A stretch of DNA of 64,000 nt from JBQLZQ01 sp052168355 (GCA_052168355.1 JBQLZQ010000054.1:24097-88096), one strand, 5' to 3'; positions 1 to 8,980 are shown, numbered from the stretch's first letter. The notes: generated by a model not told the origin, from the sequence alone. Translations and numbers: made by a program.

Positions 1-1564
1 CGCGCAAGCCAAACCCCAGGACCGACTCGTCGAACGAGCTTTCGTCCTGGTTGTCGCGCGTGATCCGGAATATGTCGAACCCGGCGGACAGATCCCGCTC
101 CAGAAAATAGGGTTCGGTGAAGCTGAGGTCGATTTCCGTCGACCGGCCGCTGACGGTGGTGCCGATCCGGAGGTCCTGCCCGCGGCCCAACAGGTTGCGT
201 TCGCGCAGACTGACGTCGGCAATCGGGCCGTCGGCGGTCGAGAACCCGGCGCCGATATTGAATTCGCCCGTCGACTGTTCGGCCACTTCCACCTGGATGG
301 TGGTCCGGTCCGGCGCGTCGGCCGGCACCGGGTTGATATCGACCCGCTCGAAAAATCCGAGATTGCGGATGCGCGTTTCGGACCGGCGCAGCTTGGAGGT
401 GTTGAACGGATCGCCTTCGACCAGTTCCATCTCGCGCCGGATCACCCGGTCCACCGTCCGCACGTTGCCGGTGATCTCGATGCGGTCCACGAAGACCCGG
501 GGACCTTCCTCGATCTGATAGGTCACATTGATCACCCGATCGGCCCGGTTGCGCGATACCAGCGGGCGAACGTCGACAAAAGCGTATTGAAGGTCGCCGA
601 CCAGGGCGGTCAGCGCGGCGATCGATTCCTCGACCTCCGTACTGGAATACCAGTCGCCGGTCTCGGTCGTCAGTTCGCTGCGCAGTTGCTCGACATCCAG
701 GTTCGGAAGCTGCGTCTCGATGCCGATATCGCCGAAGGTATAGCGCTCGCCCTCGTCCAGCGTGAAGGTCATGAAGAAGCCGTCGCCGTCGGGCGTCAAC
801 TCGGCCACGGCGGAAATCACGCGGAAGTCCGCATACCCTTCCGACAGGTAAAAGCGCCGCAACAATTCGCGGTCAAAGGCCAGGCGGTCGGGATCGTACC
901 GGTCGTCGGCGCTGAGAATGCGCCACCACGCCGATTCCCGCGTCTGGACCTCGCCGCGCAGGGTGCTGTCGCTGAAGGCCCGGTTGCCGACGAAGTTGAT
1001 CCCCTCGATACCGGTCAGCGGCCCCTCGTCGATTTCGAACACCAGGTCGACGCGGTTCTGATCGAGTTGGATCACCTGCGGCTCGATGGTCGCGGCAAAG
1101 CGGCCACTGCGCCGATAAACCTCCAGCAGGCGGGCGACATCGTTCTGCACCCGGGTGCGGGTGAACACGACGCGCGGACGCAGCTGGACCTCCGCCTCCA
1201 GCACTTCGTCGTCGATCCGCAGGTTTCCCTCGAACGCGATTCGATTGATGATCGGGTTTTCGACGACCCGGACCAGAAGCACATCCCCTTCCCGGCGCAG
1301 CGTGACGTCGGCGAACAGCCCCGTCGCGAACAGGCTTTTCAGCGTCTCGTCCAGGGTGACCTGATCGAACGGGTCGCCTTCCCGCACGGTCATATAGGAA
1401 ATCACGGTGCTGGGCTCGATTCGCTCCGTGCCCTCGATCACCACGTCGCCGATCAGATCCGACGAAGGCGCCTGCGCCGATGCGATGGCTGGCAGGATCC
1501 CCAGACAGGCGATGATACCAAGAACCGCCCCAAGTCTTGCCAACGCCCGCAAATGATCCCCCAA
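1..1564 (-). CDS. bamA: Outer membrane protein assembly factor BamA (3' end beyond the window)
   Basis: Central subunit of the BAM machine that folds beta-barrel proteins into the outer membrane. About 521 codons are visible: a signal peptide (hydrophobic core LGAVLGIIACLGILPA, probable cleavage after ASA), then POTRA repeats, then the start of the barrel (LSFTEPYFLERDLSAGFDIF) near the window edge. The start has to be TTG: an in-frame TAG lies immediately upstream at 1565-1567 and no ATG or GTG occurs before the first POTRA domain. TTG at 1562-1564 has AGGAAG eight bases upstream; TTG at 1550-1552 is the alternative. It follows rseP by about 18 bp, the usual alphaproteobacterial order. The C-terminus is cut only by the window edge. 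Confidence 0.95.
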   Translation of the reverse strand, partial: MGDHLRALARLGAVLGIIACLGILPAIASAQAPSSDLIGDVVIEGTERIEPSTVISYMTVREGDPFDQVTLDETLKSLFATGLFADVTLRREGDVLLVRVVENPIINRIAFEGNLRIDDEVLEAEVQLRPRVVFTRTRVQNDVARLLEVYRRSGRFAATIEPQVIQLDQNRVDLVFEIDEGPLTGIEGINFVGNRAFSDSTLRGEVQTRESAWWRILSADDRYDPDRLAFDRELLRRFYLSEGYADFRVISAVAELTPDGDGFFMTFTLDEGERYTFGDIGIETQLPNLDVEQLRSELTTETGDWYSSTEVEESIAALTALVGDLQYAFVDVRPLVSRNRADRVINVTYQIEEGPRVFVDRIEITGNVRTVDRVIRREMELVEGDPFNTSKLRRSETRIRNLGFFERVDINPVPADAPDRTTIQVEVAEQSTGEFNIGAGFSTADGPIADVSLRERNLLGRGQDLRIGTTVSGRSTEIDLSFTEPYFLERDLSAGFDIFRITRDNQDESSFDESVLGFGLR

Positions 1565-1576
1565 CTATTCTGCTTC

Positions 1577-1594
1577 CTAATCTTAGGAGATTAG
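1577..1594 (-). promoter_or_regulatory. Small hairpin over the rseP stop and bamA ribosome-binding site
   Basis: CTAATCT and AGATTAG form a perfect 7-bp stem with a 4-base loop on the minus-strand transcript. One arm includes the start of the rseP stop codon and the other runs into the AGGAAG Shine-Dalgarno element of bamA. The pairing is seen directly; a role in translational coupling is inference. Confidence 0.3.
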
Positions 1595-2701
1595 GTTTCG
1601 GAAAAACGCGACCACCTGCAACTGCACCAGATCATTCCAAGTGGCGAAAATCATAAGCGTTAATACCAAAGCCAGCCCAATGCGGAAACCGTATTCTTGG
1701 GCCCTTTGTCCCAGGGGACGACCACGCACCGCCTCGAATGCATAGAACATCAGATGGCCGCCGTCGAGCATGGGCACGGGAAACAGATTGATCAGTCCCA
1801 GATTGATCGACAGAATGGCCATGAACCAGAGAACCGCGACAACCCCGATCTGGGCAACGTTTCCGGACATCTGGGCGATGCGCAGCGGACCGCCCAGTTC
1901 TTCGGCGCCGCGGTCGCCGGCGATTATTTCCCCGACCCCGGACAAGGTCAGCCAGGTGATCGACGCGGTTTCCGTCGCCGCCTGCCCCAACGCCTCCAGC
2001 GGACCGTAGGGGCCGGTTTCGGCCACCAGACCCAGGCGGGGAACCTGGACTTCCTGGCCATCCGTCAGGGTCACCGTGGCCATTTCCGGCGTCGCCTGCA
2101 CCGTGAACGACTCGTCGTCCCGTCGCAGGGTCAGGCTGATGCCCTCTCCGTCGGAGGCGCGCACCAGGTTGGCCAACTCAGCGAATCGGCTGATCGCCAC
2201 GCCATCGACCTCGACGATGCGGTCGCCCGGCAGGATGCCGGCGGCCTCGGCCGCGCTTCCGGCCTGAACCTCGCCCACCTTTGCGGCCGGAAAGGGATGC
2301 TCGCCCATCAGGAACAGGGCGGCGAACGCCACGAAGGCGAACAGAAAGTTGGCCGCGGGTCCGGCGGCCACGATGGCCGCCCTCTGGCCCAGCCGCTTGT
2401 GGTGAAAGGACTCGGCCTGTTGCTCCGCCGTCATGTGCGGCACGGCCTCGTCGGGCGACGACGCGGCGTCCGCATCGCCGTACATCTTGACGTAGCCGCC
2501 CAGCGGGATGGCGCTGAATTTCCAGCGGGTCTGAGCACGGTCCGTAAAGCCGAACAGCTCGGGGCCGAAGCCGACCGAGAACACCTCGACGCGCACGCCA
2601 TTACGCCGCGCCACCCAATAGTGGCCAAGCTCATGAACGAACACCAACACCGTCAAGACGACGAGGAACGGCAGCAGGTACCCGAGGAAACCGTCGATCA
2701 T
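1583..2701 (-). CDS. rseP: RseP-type site-2 zinc metalloprotease
   Basis: Inner membrane intramembrane protease of the M50 family. In other bacteria it cleaves anti-sigma factors (such as RseA) and remnant signal peptides. The 372-residue product has the zinc motif HELGH (H23, E24, H27) in the first membrane segment, a single PDZ domain near residues 115-200 (GILPGDRIVEVDGVAIS), and the third-ligand region MLDGGHL before the final helices. Length is slightly short of the E. coli enzyme, which has two PDZ domains. Its ATG overlaps the dxr stop by four bases, so it is probably translationally coupled to dxr. It sits directly before bamA, as in most proteobacteria. Confidence 0.95.
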   Translation of the reverse strand: MIDGFLGYLLPFLVVLTVLVFVHELGHYWVARRNGVRVEVFSVGFGPELFGFTDRAQTRWKFSAIPLGGYVKMYGDADAASSPDEAVPHMTAEQQAESFHHKRLGQRAAIVAAGPAANFLFAFVAFAALFLMGEHPFPAAKVGEVQAGSAAEAAGILPGDRIVEVDGVAISRFAELANLVRASDGEGISLTLRRDDESFTVQATPEMATVTLTDGQEVQVPRLGLVAETGPYGPLEALGQAATETASITWLTLSGVGEIIAGDRGAEELGGPLRIAQMSGNVAQIGVVAVLWFMAILSINLGLINLFPVPMLDGGHLMFYAFEAVRGRPLGQRAQEYGFRIGLALVLTLMIFATWNDLVQLQVVAFFRNLIS

Positions 2702-3921
2702 GGCAATCCCTTTGACGAACGCGCATCCAGGCGGCGCTGAGACCCCGCCGCGGTATCGATCAGCGCATCCGTATGGCGACGCGCCTCGGCATCTATGTCG
2801 TGCATCGCCTCCAGGCTGTCCAGGTCCCGGTTGGCCACGGCGGCCAGGGTATCCTCCACCAGACGGGCGATGTCCAGAAATCCGATCCGGCCGGCCAGAA
2901 AGGCGCCAACGGCGATCTCGTTGGCGGCGTTGAGAATGGTGGGCGCCCCGCGCCCCGCCTCCAACGCCTCACGGGCCAGCCGAAGGGCCGGGAAACGCAC
3001 CGGATCCGGCGGTTCGAAGTCCAGCCGGCCGACGGCGCCGAGGTCCAGCGGCGGACTGGGCGTGGCGATGCGCTTGGGCCACGCCAGGGCGTAGGCGATC
3101 GGCGTGCGCATGTCCGGCGTGCCAAGCTGGGCCAGCACCGAACCGTCCTCGTATTCGACCAGGCTGTGCACCACCGACTGGGGATGGACCAGAACGTCGA
3201 TGCCGTCGGCAGGCATCCCGAACAGAAGCGCCGCCTCGATGATTTCCAGGCCCTTGTTCATCATCGTGGCGCTGTCGACTGAGATCTTGGCCCCCATGTC
3301 CCAGACCGGATGGGCCACCGCCTGGCTGGGCGTGGCCCGTTCCATGTCCGCCGCGCTGGCCGACCGGAACGGCCCGCCCGAGGCGGTCAGAATGATGCGC
3401 CTCACGGAGTCGCGCCCGCCCTGGTCGAGCACCTGGAAGATGGCGTTGTGCTCGCTGTCGACGGGCAGCAGAACGGCATTGTGCCGGCGCACCAGATCGA
3501 GCATCAGCGGTCCGGCGCAGACCAGGCTTTCCTTGTTGGCCAGCGCGACCTTCGCCCCCCGCCGCACGGCCGCGAGGGTGGGTGGCAGCCCGTGCGCCCC
3601 GACGATCGCCGACATCACCCAGTCGGCCGGCCGGTCCGCAGCCTCGATCAACGCCTGCGGGCCGGCGGCCACGGCGATGCCGGTACCGGCAAGGGCGTCG
3701 CGCAACGTGCCATACAAATCAGGGTCGGCGATCACCGCCTGCCGGGCGCGCAGCCGCCGGGCCTGCTCGGCCAGCCGGGCGACGTTGCGGTGGGCCGTCA
3801 GCGCCTCCACGGAAAAACGGCTTGGGTTCCGGGCGATCAGATCGACCGTGCTGGCCCCCACCGACCCCGTCGACCCGAGGATCGTGACGTGGCGTACATC
3901 ATCGGTCGGCGCGGCCGCCAT
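2698..3921 (-). CDS. dxr: 1-deoxy-D-xylulose 5-phosphate reductoisomerase
   Basis: Converts 1-deoxy-D-xylulose 5-phosphate to 2-C-methyl-D-erythritol 4-phosphate with NADPH, the first committed step of the MEP isoprenoid pathway. The 407-residue protein opens with the NADPH-binding loop GSTGSVG (residues 16-22) and contains the ANKESLV and DSEHNA metal and substrate signatures, plus the MMNKGLE segment. The chosen ATG lies five bases after the cdsA stop. The frame stays open upstream inside cdsA, and two GTG codons just upstream (3931-3936) are possible alternative starts. It lies between cdsA and rseP; the product supplies isoprenoid for the substrate of the neighbouring uppS. Confidence 0.95.
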   Translation of the reverse strand: MAAAPTDDVRHVTILGSTGSVGASTVDLIARNPSRFSVEALTAHRNVARLAEQARRLRARQAVIADPDLYGTLRDALAGTGIAVAAGPQALIEAADRPADWVMSAIVGAHGLPPTLAAVRRGAKVALANKESLVCAGPLMLDLVRRHNAVLLPVDSEHNAIFQVLDQGGRDSVRRIILTASGGPFRSASAADMERATPSQAVAHPVWDMGAKISVDSATMMNKGLEIIEAALLFGMPADGIDVLVHPQSVVHSLVEYEDGSVLAQLGTPDMRTPIAYALAWPKRIATPSPPLDLGAVGRLDFEPPDPVRFPALRLAREALEAGRGAPTILNAANEIAVGAFLAGRIGFLDIARLVEDTLAAVANRDLDSLEAMHDIDAEARRHTDALIDTAAGSQRRLDARSSKGLP

Positions 3922-3926
3922 TGCCT

Positions 3927-4763
3927 CTACCACCACTGCACCTCTCGTCCGACGGTCGCCTGAAAGGCCGCGAAGATCGGCGCCGCGGCGATCAGGCCGT
4001 CGAGGCGGTCCAGGATGCCGCCATGGCCGGGGATCAGCCCCCCGGTATCCTTGACCTTGTACCGCCGCTTGATGAACGATTCGAAAAGGTCCCCGGCCTG
4101 GGATACAAGTGCCAGGACACCCCCAAGACCAGCCCCCACCCACGGCCAGGCCGCGCCGAACAGCCCGGCGACAAGTCCCCCGGCCAGGGCCGCGCCCGCC
4201 ACGGCCCCACCCAATCCCGACCAGGTCTTGTTCGGGCTGATCGCCGGCGCCAGACGGGGCCCGCCGACCGTCCGGCCGACGGCATAGCCGCCGATATCCG
4301 TGGCCCACACCACAGCGAACAGCCAGACCACGACCAGCGCCCCGCCGTCGGGCGGCGCCCGCAGCCAGATCAGCGCCACCGACGCCAGACCGATATAGGG
4401 GATGCCGAACGCGATCAGCCGGCTGTGGGCCCGCCCGCGCGCCGCCATCGCGGTCAGCAGACACAGGCTGAGCAGAACCATCAGCGCCAGACCGGGCAGC
4501 GGCCCGGCGGCCAGATCGGCGACCAGGACGGCCACGAGGAAGCCATAGGACAGCTCCAAGGCGAAATCGTCACGCCCCGGCGCCACCAGCCGGACCCATT
4601 CCCGCACGCACAGAACCGCCGCGGCGATGACCAGCAGGTCGAACACGAACCCGCCGACATAGATGGCCCCCAGGACAACCGGCGCCGCCACGGCGCCCGA
4701 CAGGATTCGGACCTGAAGGTTTGTCAAATTGAGAACTTCAGGGAAGGTTGACGGTGGCGCCAT
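3927..4763 (-). CDS. cdsA: Phosphatidate cytidylyltransferase
   Basis: Makes CDP-diacylglycerol from phosphatidate and CTP at the inner membrane, the entry point of phospholipid synthesis. About 278 residues with some eight hydrophobic segments. The family signature is near the C-terminus: SPNKTWSGLGG, then SQAGDLFESFIKRRYKVKD and PGHGGILDRLDG. The start is uncertain. The ATG at 4761-4763 overlaps the end of uppS by 26 bp and has no clear Shine-Dalgarno element; a TTG further in (reading LTNLQVRIL) would also give a plausible cytosolic N-terminus. The overlap suggests coupling to uppS. Confidence 0.93.
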   Translation of the reverse strand: MAPPSTFPEVLNLTNLQVRILSGAVAAPVVLGAIYVGGFVFDLLVIAAAVLCVREWVRLVAPGRDDFALELSYGFLVAVLVADLAAGPLPGLALMVLLSLCLLTAMAARGRAHSRLIAFGIPYIGLASVALIWLRAPPDGGALVVVWLFAVVWATDIGGYAVGRTVGGPRLAPAISPNKTWSGLGGAVAGAALAGGLVAGLFGAAWPWVGAGLGGVLALVSQAGDLFESFIKRRYKVKDTGGLIPGHGGILDRLDGLIAAAPIFAAFQATVGREVQWW

Positions 4764-5475
4764 AACGGCGTTCGCGTCGCTGGTATTCGCCGATCGCCTG
4801 CTCGAAGTCGGCGGTGGTGAAGTCGGGCCACAGGGTATCCACGAACACCAGTTCGGCATACGCCGCCTGCCACAATAGAAAATTGCTGATCCGCTGTTCG
4901 CCGCTGGTCCGGATGATCAGATCGGGGTTCGGCAGGTCGCGGGTGAACAGCCGTTGTTCGAGCATGGTTTCGTCGATGGCGTCGGGATCGATCTCGCCCG
5001 CCTTGGCGGCCCGGGCCAGTTGGCGCGCCGCCATGACGATTTCCTGCCGCGATCCGTAGCTGAGCGCGACGGTCAGATGTAGGGCGCTGTTGCCCGCGGT
5101 CAGATCCTCGGCATGGGCGATCATGCCGACGATGTCGCCGGCCAGACGGGTACGGTCGCCGATGACCCTCAGCCTGACCCCGTTGTCGTGAAGATCCGCG
5201 ACCTCGCTGCGCAAGAACATGCGCAGCAGGCGCATCAGTTCGCCCACCTCCTCGTCGGGCCGAGCCCAATTCTCCGTCGAGAACCCGAACAACGTCAGAT
5301 AGGCGACGCCCAGATCGCCCGCCGCCTCGACCACGCGGCGTACCGTTTCGACGCCCTTGCGGTGTCCCATGGTCCGCGGCAGGCCGCGGCTGCGCGCCCA
5401 TCGCCCATTGCCGTCCATGATGACGGCGACATGGACCGGTACCGACGGTCTGGGTTGGGGATCGATATGCTGCAT
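4738..5475 (-). CDS. uppS: Undecaprenyl diphosphate synthase (cis-prenyltransferase)
   Basis: Condenses eight isopentenyl diphosphates onto farnesyl diphosphate to make the C55 carrier for peptidoglycan and O-antigen. The 245-residue protein shows the cis-prenyltransferase signature MDGNGRWA with catalytic Asp21, then GHRKG, LFGFSTENW, and the C-terminal RTSGEQRISNFLLWQ motif. The ATG at 5473-5475 places the signature about 20 residues in, which is normal; a TTG at 5521-5523 would add 16 residues. Ribosome-binding sequence is weak. It lies between frr and cdsA in the standard order. Confidence 0.95.
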   Translation of the reverse strand: MQHIDPQPRPSVPVHVAVIMDGNGRWARSRGLPRTMGHRKGVETVRRVVEAAGDLGVAYLTLFGFSTENWARPDEEVGELMRLLRMFLRSEVADLHDNGVRLRVIGDRTRLAGDIVGMIAHAEDLTAGNSALHLTVALSYGSRQEIVMAARQLARAAKAGEIDPDAIDETMLEQRLFTRDLPNPDLIIRTSGEQRISNFLLWQAAYAELVFVDTLWPDFTTADFEQAIGEYQRRERRYGATVNLP

Positions 5476-5560
5476 GGATATGGGGCCGGCAGGATCCTGA
5501 ACCACGAACGCAACGCCGGACAAGGAAACCCTGGGGGTTCCTTCCGTCCGATTTGCGTCG

Positions 5561-6118
5561 CTACACCTGCATGATCTCTTTTTCCTTTTGTGCCAAGGAC
5601 TCGTCGATTTCCTTGATGTGGTCGTCGGTCAGCTTCTGGATCCGGTCCGCCAGCACCTTGTGTTCGTCCTGGGACAGGTCGCCGTCCCGTTCCTGCCGCT
5701 TCAGCCCATCCATGCCGTCACGGCGCACATTGCGCACGGCCACCCGGGCCTGCTCGGTATATTTACCGGCAACTTTGGTCAATTCACGGCGACGTTCTTC
5801 GTTGAGTTCCGGGATCGGCACGCGCACCAGGGTCCCGTCGGCCTGGGGGTTGAGGCCCAACCCGGCGTCGCGGATGGCCTTTTCGACGCCCTTGACCATG
5901 CCCTTGTCCCAGACCTGTACGGTGAGCATCCGGGCCTCGGGCACGCCGACCGTGCCGACCTGATTGAGGGGCATGGACTGGCCGTAGGCCTCGACCATGA
6001 CCGGGTCGAGCAGGCTGGGCGACGCGCGGCCGGTCCTCAAGCCCGCGAATTCCTTGCGTAGAGCCTCAACGGCGCCATGCATGCGTTTCTCGATGCTTTT
6101 GATGTCGGACTCGGACAT
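5561..6118 (-). CDS. frr: Ribosome recycling factor
   Basis: Splits post-termination ribosomes together with EF-G. The 185-residue length and the motifs LRTGRASPSLLD, NPQADGTLVRVPIPELNEERR and DDHIKEIDESLAQKEKEI match the family along its whole length, covering the three-helix bundle and the inserted beta domain. ATG at 6118, three bases after the pyrH stop, so it is probably coupled to pyrH. An 85-bp gap follows before uppS. Confidence 0.97.
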   Translation of the reverse strand: MSESDIKSIEKRMHGAVEALRKEFAGLRTGRASPSLLDPVMVEAYGQSMPLNQVGTVGVPEARMLTVQVWDKGMVKGVEKAIRDAGLGLNPQADGTLVRVPIPELNEERRRELTKVAGKYTEQARVAVRNVRRDGMDGLKRQERDGDLSQDEHKVLADRIQKLTDDHIKEIDESLAQKEKEIMQV

Positions 6119-6121
6119 GTG

Positions 6122-6847
6122 TCAGCCCCCCTCCGTTATGATTGTGAACAGGCCGTTTCCGGCGACCACATCGGCCAGCGCACCCGCATTGTGAAGGGAA
6201 AAAACCAAAATGGGGATACGGTTTTCCCGCGCCAGGGAAATGGCCGAATGATCCATGACCCGCAGATCCTGGGACAGCACGTCCATGTAGGTCAGCCTGT
6301 CGAAGCGCTTGGCGTTGGGCACCTTGCGCGGATCGGCATCGTAGACGCCATCGACCTGGGTGCCCTTCAACAGGGCATCGCAACCCATTTCCGACGCCCT
6401 GAGCGCGGCGGCGGTATCGGTGGTGAAGTACGGGTTGCCGGTGCCCCCGCCAAAGATCACCACCCGTCCCTTTTCCATGTGCCGCACCGCGCGGCGCCTG
6501 ATATAGGGCTCGCATATCGTCTGCATCGGGATCGCCGACAGGACCCGCGTGTGCAAACCCTGTGTCTCGCAGGCGTTCTGCAGAGCCAGCGAGTTCATCA
6601 CCGTGGCCAGCATACCCATATAGTCGGCGGTCGACCGCTCCATGCCACGGGCCGCGCCGGCAACGCCGCGAAAGATGTTGCCGCCGCCGACGACCATGCA
6701 GACCTCGCAGCCAAGGGCGTGAACCTGTGCCACTTCCGAGGCCACGCGGGCCACCGTCGCGGGGTCGATCCCATAGTCGCGGCTGCCCATCAGCGCCTCC
6801 CCCGATATCTTGAGCAAGATTCGGCGGTACGACGGGCCTGACGGCAT
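6122..6847 (-). CDS. pyrH: UMP kinase
   Basis: Phosphorylates UMP to UDP; a hexameric enzyme of the amino-acid-kinase fold, usually GTP-activated and UTP-inhibited. The 241-residue product begins RRILLKISGEALMG and carries VVGGGNIFRG, the UMP-binding segment near MGMLATVMNSLAL, and the C-terminal LFTIITEGG. The start ATG at 6845-6847 has AAGGA seven to eight bases upstream. The frame is open further upstream but reads low-complexity sequence from the intergenic tandem repeat, so that extension is rejected. Confidence 0.96.
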   Translation of the reverse strand: MPSGPSYRRILLKISGEALMGSRDYGIDPATVARVASEVAQVHALGCEVCMVVGGGNIFRGVAGAARGMERSTADYMGMLATVMNSLALQNACETQGLHTRVLSAIPMQTICEPYIRRRAVRHMEKGRVVIFGGGTGNPYFTTDTAAALRASEMGCDALLKGTQVDGVYDADPRKVPNAKRFDRLTYMDVLSQDLRVMDHSAISLARENRIPILVFSLHNAGALADVVAGNGLFTIITEGG

Positions 6848-6861
6848 GAACGGGTCCTTGA

Positions 6862-6906
6862 GCTGGGTTGGCTGGGTTGGCTGGGTTGGCCGGGTTTGCT
6901 GGTTTA
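6862..6906. repeat. Nine-base tandem repeat between tsf and pyrH
   Basis: Five consecutive 9-mers on the plus strand: three exact GCTGGGTTG units at 6862-6888, then the diverged GCCGGGTTT and GCTGGTTTA. The last unit runs into the tsf stop codon. The array fills nearly the whole spacer between tsf and the pyrH ribosome-binding site. Such repeats can change copy number by slippage, which would alter tsf-pyrH spacing by nine bases per unit. No function is known for it. Confidence 0.85.
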
Positions 6907-7830
6907 GCTGGCGAGAGTGGCAGCCACTTCCGCGGCGAAATCGCCGGCCGCCTTTTCGATCCCTTCTCCCAAGGCAAAGCGGCAAAAGCCGGCGATGGTC
7001 ACCGGCGCGCCGACATCCTTGGCGGCATCGGCCAAAACCTTCTTGACCCGGCTTTCACCGTCGATGACCCAGACCTGCTCGAGCAGAACCACTTCCTCGT
7101 AGAATTTGCGCAACCGGCCTTCGACCATCTTCTCGATGATGTCCTCGGGCCGTCCGCTGGCCCGCGCCTGGTCGGCAAGAACCGTCCGCTCCCGCTCGAT
7201 GGCGGCGGGGTCCAGATCGTCGGTGGACAGCGATTCCGGACGGGCGGCGGCGATGTGCATGGCCACCTGACGGCCCAGCGCATCCAGCTTGGCCGTATCG
7301 CCGGTCGACTCCAGGGCCACCAGCACGCCGATCTTGCCCAGGCCGGGAGCAACCGCGCCGTGGACATAGGACGAAACGACGCCGGAGGTCACCGACAGGC
7401 GCTGGGAGCGGCGCACGCTCATGTTCTCGCCGATGGTCGCCACCAGGGCCGTCACCTCGTCGGCCACCGAACGGCCGGTGCCCGGAAACGACGCCGTCTT
7501 CAACGCCTCCACGTCGCCGCCGCCGTCCATGGCCAAACTGGCCAGACTGGCGACGAAGCTTTGGAACTGAGCGTTGCGGGCGACGAAATCGGTCTCCGAA
7601 TTGACCTCGACGACCGCGCCCACGGTCCCCGACACGGCGACACCGACCAGCCCTTCGGTCGCCACCCGGCCGGATTTCTTGGCGGCCGCGGCGAGTCCCT
7701 TCTTACGAAGCCAATCGACGGCGTCTTCCATCTCGCCGCCGGTTTCCGTCAGCGCCTTCTTGCAATCCATCATGCCGGCGCCTGATTTCTCGCGCAGTTC
7801 CTTGACCAGCGCCGCCGTGATCTCCGCCAT
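6904..7830 (-). CDS. tsf: Translation elongation factor Ts
   Basis: Guanine nucleotide exchange factor for EF-Tu. The 308-residue protein shows the N-terminal UBA-like domain and family signature (LVKELREKSGAGMMDCKKAL, about residues 8-27), then EVNSETDFVARN and two exchange subdomains. ATG at 7828-7830 with GAGGG five bases upstream. It is 70 bp downstream of rpsB, the near-universal pairing. Confidence 0.97.
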   Translation of the reverse strand: MAEITAALVKELREKSGAGMMDCKKALTETGGEMEDAVDWLRKKGLAAAAKKSGRVATEGLVGVAVSGTVGAVVEVNSETDFVARNAQFQSFVASLASLAMDGGGDVEALKTASFPGTGRSVADEVTALVATIGENMSVRRSQRLSVTSGVVSSYVHGAVAPGLGKIGVLVALESTGDTAKLDALGRQVAMHIAAARPESLSTDDLDPAAIERERTVLADQARASGRPEDIIEKMVEGRLRKFYEEVVLLEQVWVIDGESRVKKVLADAAKDVGAPVTIAGFCRFALGEGIEKAAGDFAAEVAATLAS

Positions 7831-7900
7831 TGTCGCCCTCTTGCCTCTGTCTCAAATCCCGCCGGCGTCCGCCGACCGCCATCGTTTGCCGCGCGACCGG

Positions 7901-8782
7901 TCAGGCCGACGCGGCCGCCTTTGTATCGCTTGCGGTGGCATCGCTTCCGGCAGTATCGCCCGCCGGTGCGTCGCCGGCCGGCGCATCGCCGCCCTTCCCC
8001 GCCGCGGCCGCCGGCATCTCGGCGACCACCGTCTCGGGAAGGGGCTCGGCGACGGGCGCCTCCTGCTCTCCGACATCGGCCCCCGATGCCGACATTTCGG
8101 CCTGAATCCCCGCCAGCACGGCCTGGGACACGATATCGCAGTAAAGGTCGATGGCGCGCAGGGCGTCGTCGTTGCCCGGAATCGGGAACGTGATACCGTC
8201 CGGATCGGAATTGCTGTCGATGATCGCGGTCACCGGGATCCCAAGCTTCCGCGCCTCCTGAACGGCGATCGACTCCTTGTTGGTGTCGATGATGAACAGC
8301 ATGTCGGGCAAGCCGCCCATATCGCGGATACCGCCCAGCGCGCGTTCCAGCTTGTCGCGATCGCGGGTCAGGTTCAGCATTTCCTTCTTGGTCAGCCCGG
8401 TTTCGGGGTTCTCGAGCTGGGCGTCCATTTCCTTCAGCCGGCGAATGGACAGCGAAATGGTCTTCCAGTTGGTCAGCATGCCGCCGAGCCAGCGGTGATT
8501 GACGTAATACTGCCCGCAGCGCTTGGCCGCCTCCGCCACCCGGTCGGCGGCCTGGCGCTTGGTGCCCACGAACAGCACCCGACCGCCGCCCTTGACGGTG
8601 TCGCGGACCGCCTCGAGGCCCCGATGCAGGAGAGGAACTGTCTGTTGTAAATCAATGATGTGCACGCCGTTGCGAACACCAAAGATGAACGGGTCCATCT
8701 TGGGGTTCCAGCGCCTGGTGTGGTGTCCGAAATGAACGCCAGCTTCCAGCAGCTGGCGCATGGTAAAGGTCGGCATGGCCAT
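7901..8782 (-). CDS. rpsB: Small ribosomal subunit protein uS2
   Basis: Structural protein of the 30S head. The core (residues 1 to about 240) is canonical: MRQLLEAGVHFGHHTRRWNPKM, FVGTKRQA, NHRWLGGMLTNWKT, PVTAIIDSNSDPD. It is followed by a tail of about 50 residues rich in Ala, Gly and Asp that contains a repeated DAPAGDAPAGD. Such tails are common in alphaproteobacterial S2. Two in-frame ATGs lie at 8780-8782 and 8774-8776; the first has AAGGA nine bases upstream. First gene of the minus-strand operon that runs to bamA. Confidence 0.95.
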   Translation of the reverse strand: MAMPTFTMRQLLEAGVHFGHHTRRWNPKMDPFIFGVRNGVHIIDLQQTVPLLHRGLEAVRDTVKGGGRVLFVGTKRQAADRVAEAAKRCGQYYVNHRWLGGMLTNWKTISLSIRRLKEMDAQLENPETGLTKKEMLNLTRDRDKLERALGGIRDMGGLPDMLFIIDTNKESIAVQEARKLGIPVTAIIDSNSDPDGITFPIPGNDDALRAIDLYCDIVSQAVLAGIQAEMSASGADVGEQEAPVAEPLPETVVAEMPAAAAGKGGDAPAGDAPAGDTAGSDATASDTKAAASA

Positions 8783-8931
8783 GGTTAATGATCCTTTTCC
8801 GGTTCTACCGCCGCGAGCCTTGGTCCACGCCCCACCGACGCCACCATGGCGACGGAAGAACAGGACACCGGAGCGACCGGCCGGGTAGACCGACAAGCCG
8901 CGAGCCCGCGTGTGAGGTCGACGATGGCGGC

Positions 8932-8960
8932 TAAATACCCCGCCCCGGCTCCTTTTGCAA
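8932..8960 (-). promoter_or_regulatory. Predicted sigma-70 promoter of the rpsB operon
   Basis: On the minus strand, TTGCAA (8955-8960) and TATTTA (8932-8937) are separated by exactly 17 bp. Transcription would start near 8925 and give a leader of about 145 nt before rpsB. Long rpsB leaders in other bacteria bind S2 for feedback control; no such element was verified here. Confidence 0.5.
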
Positions 8961-8980
8961 GGATCGCGGGGGCTTTCGGC

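Noticed and set aside
6848..6985. N-terminal extension of pyrH into the tandem repeat
   Set aside because: The extension reads repeated TQP units from a non-coding repeat, overlaps the tsf end, and the internal ATG has a proper ribosome site.
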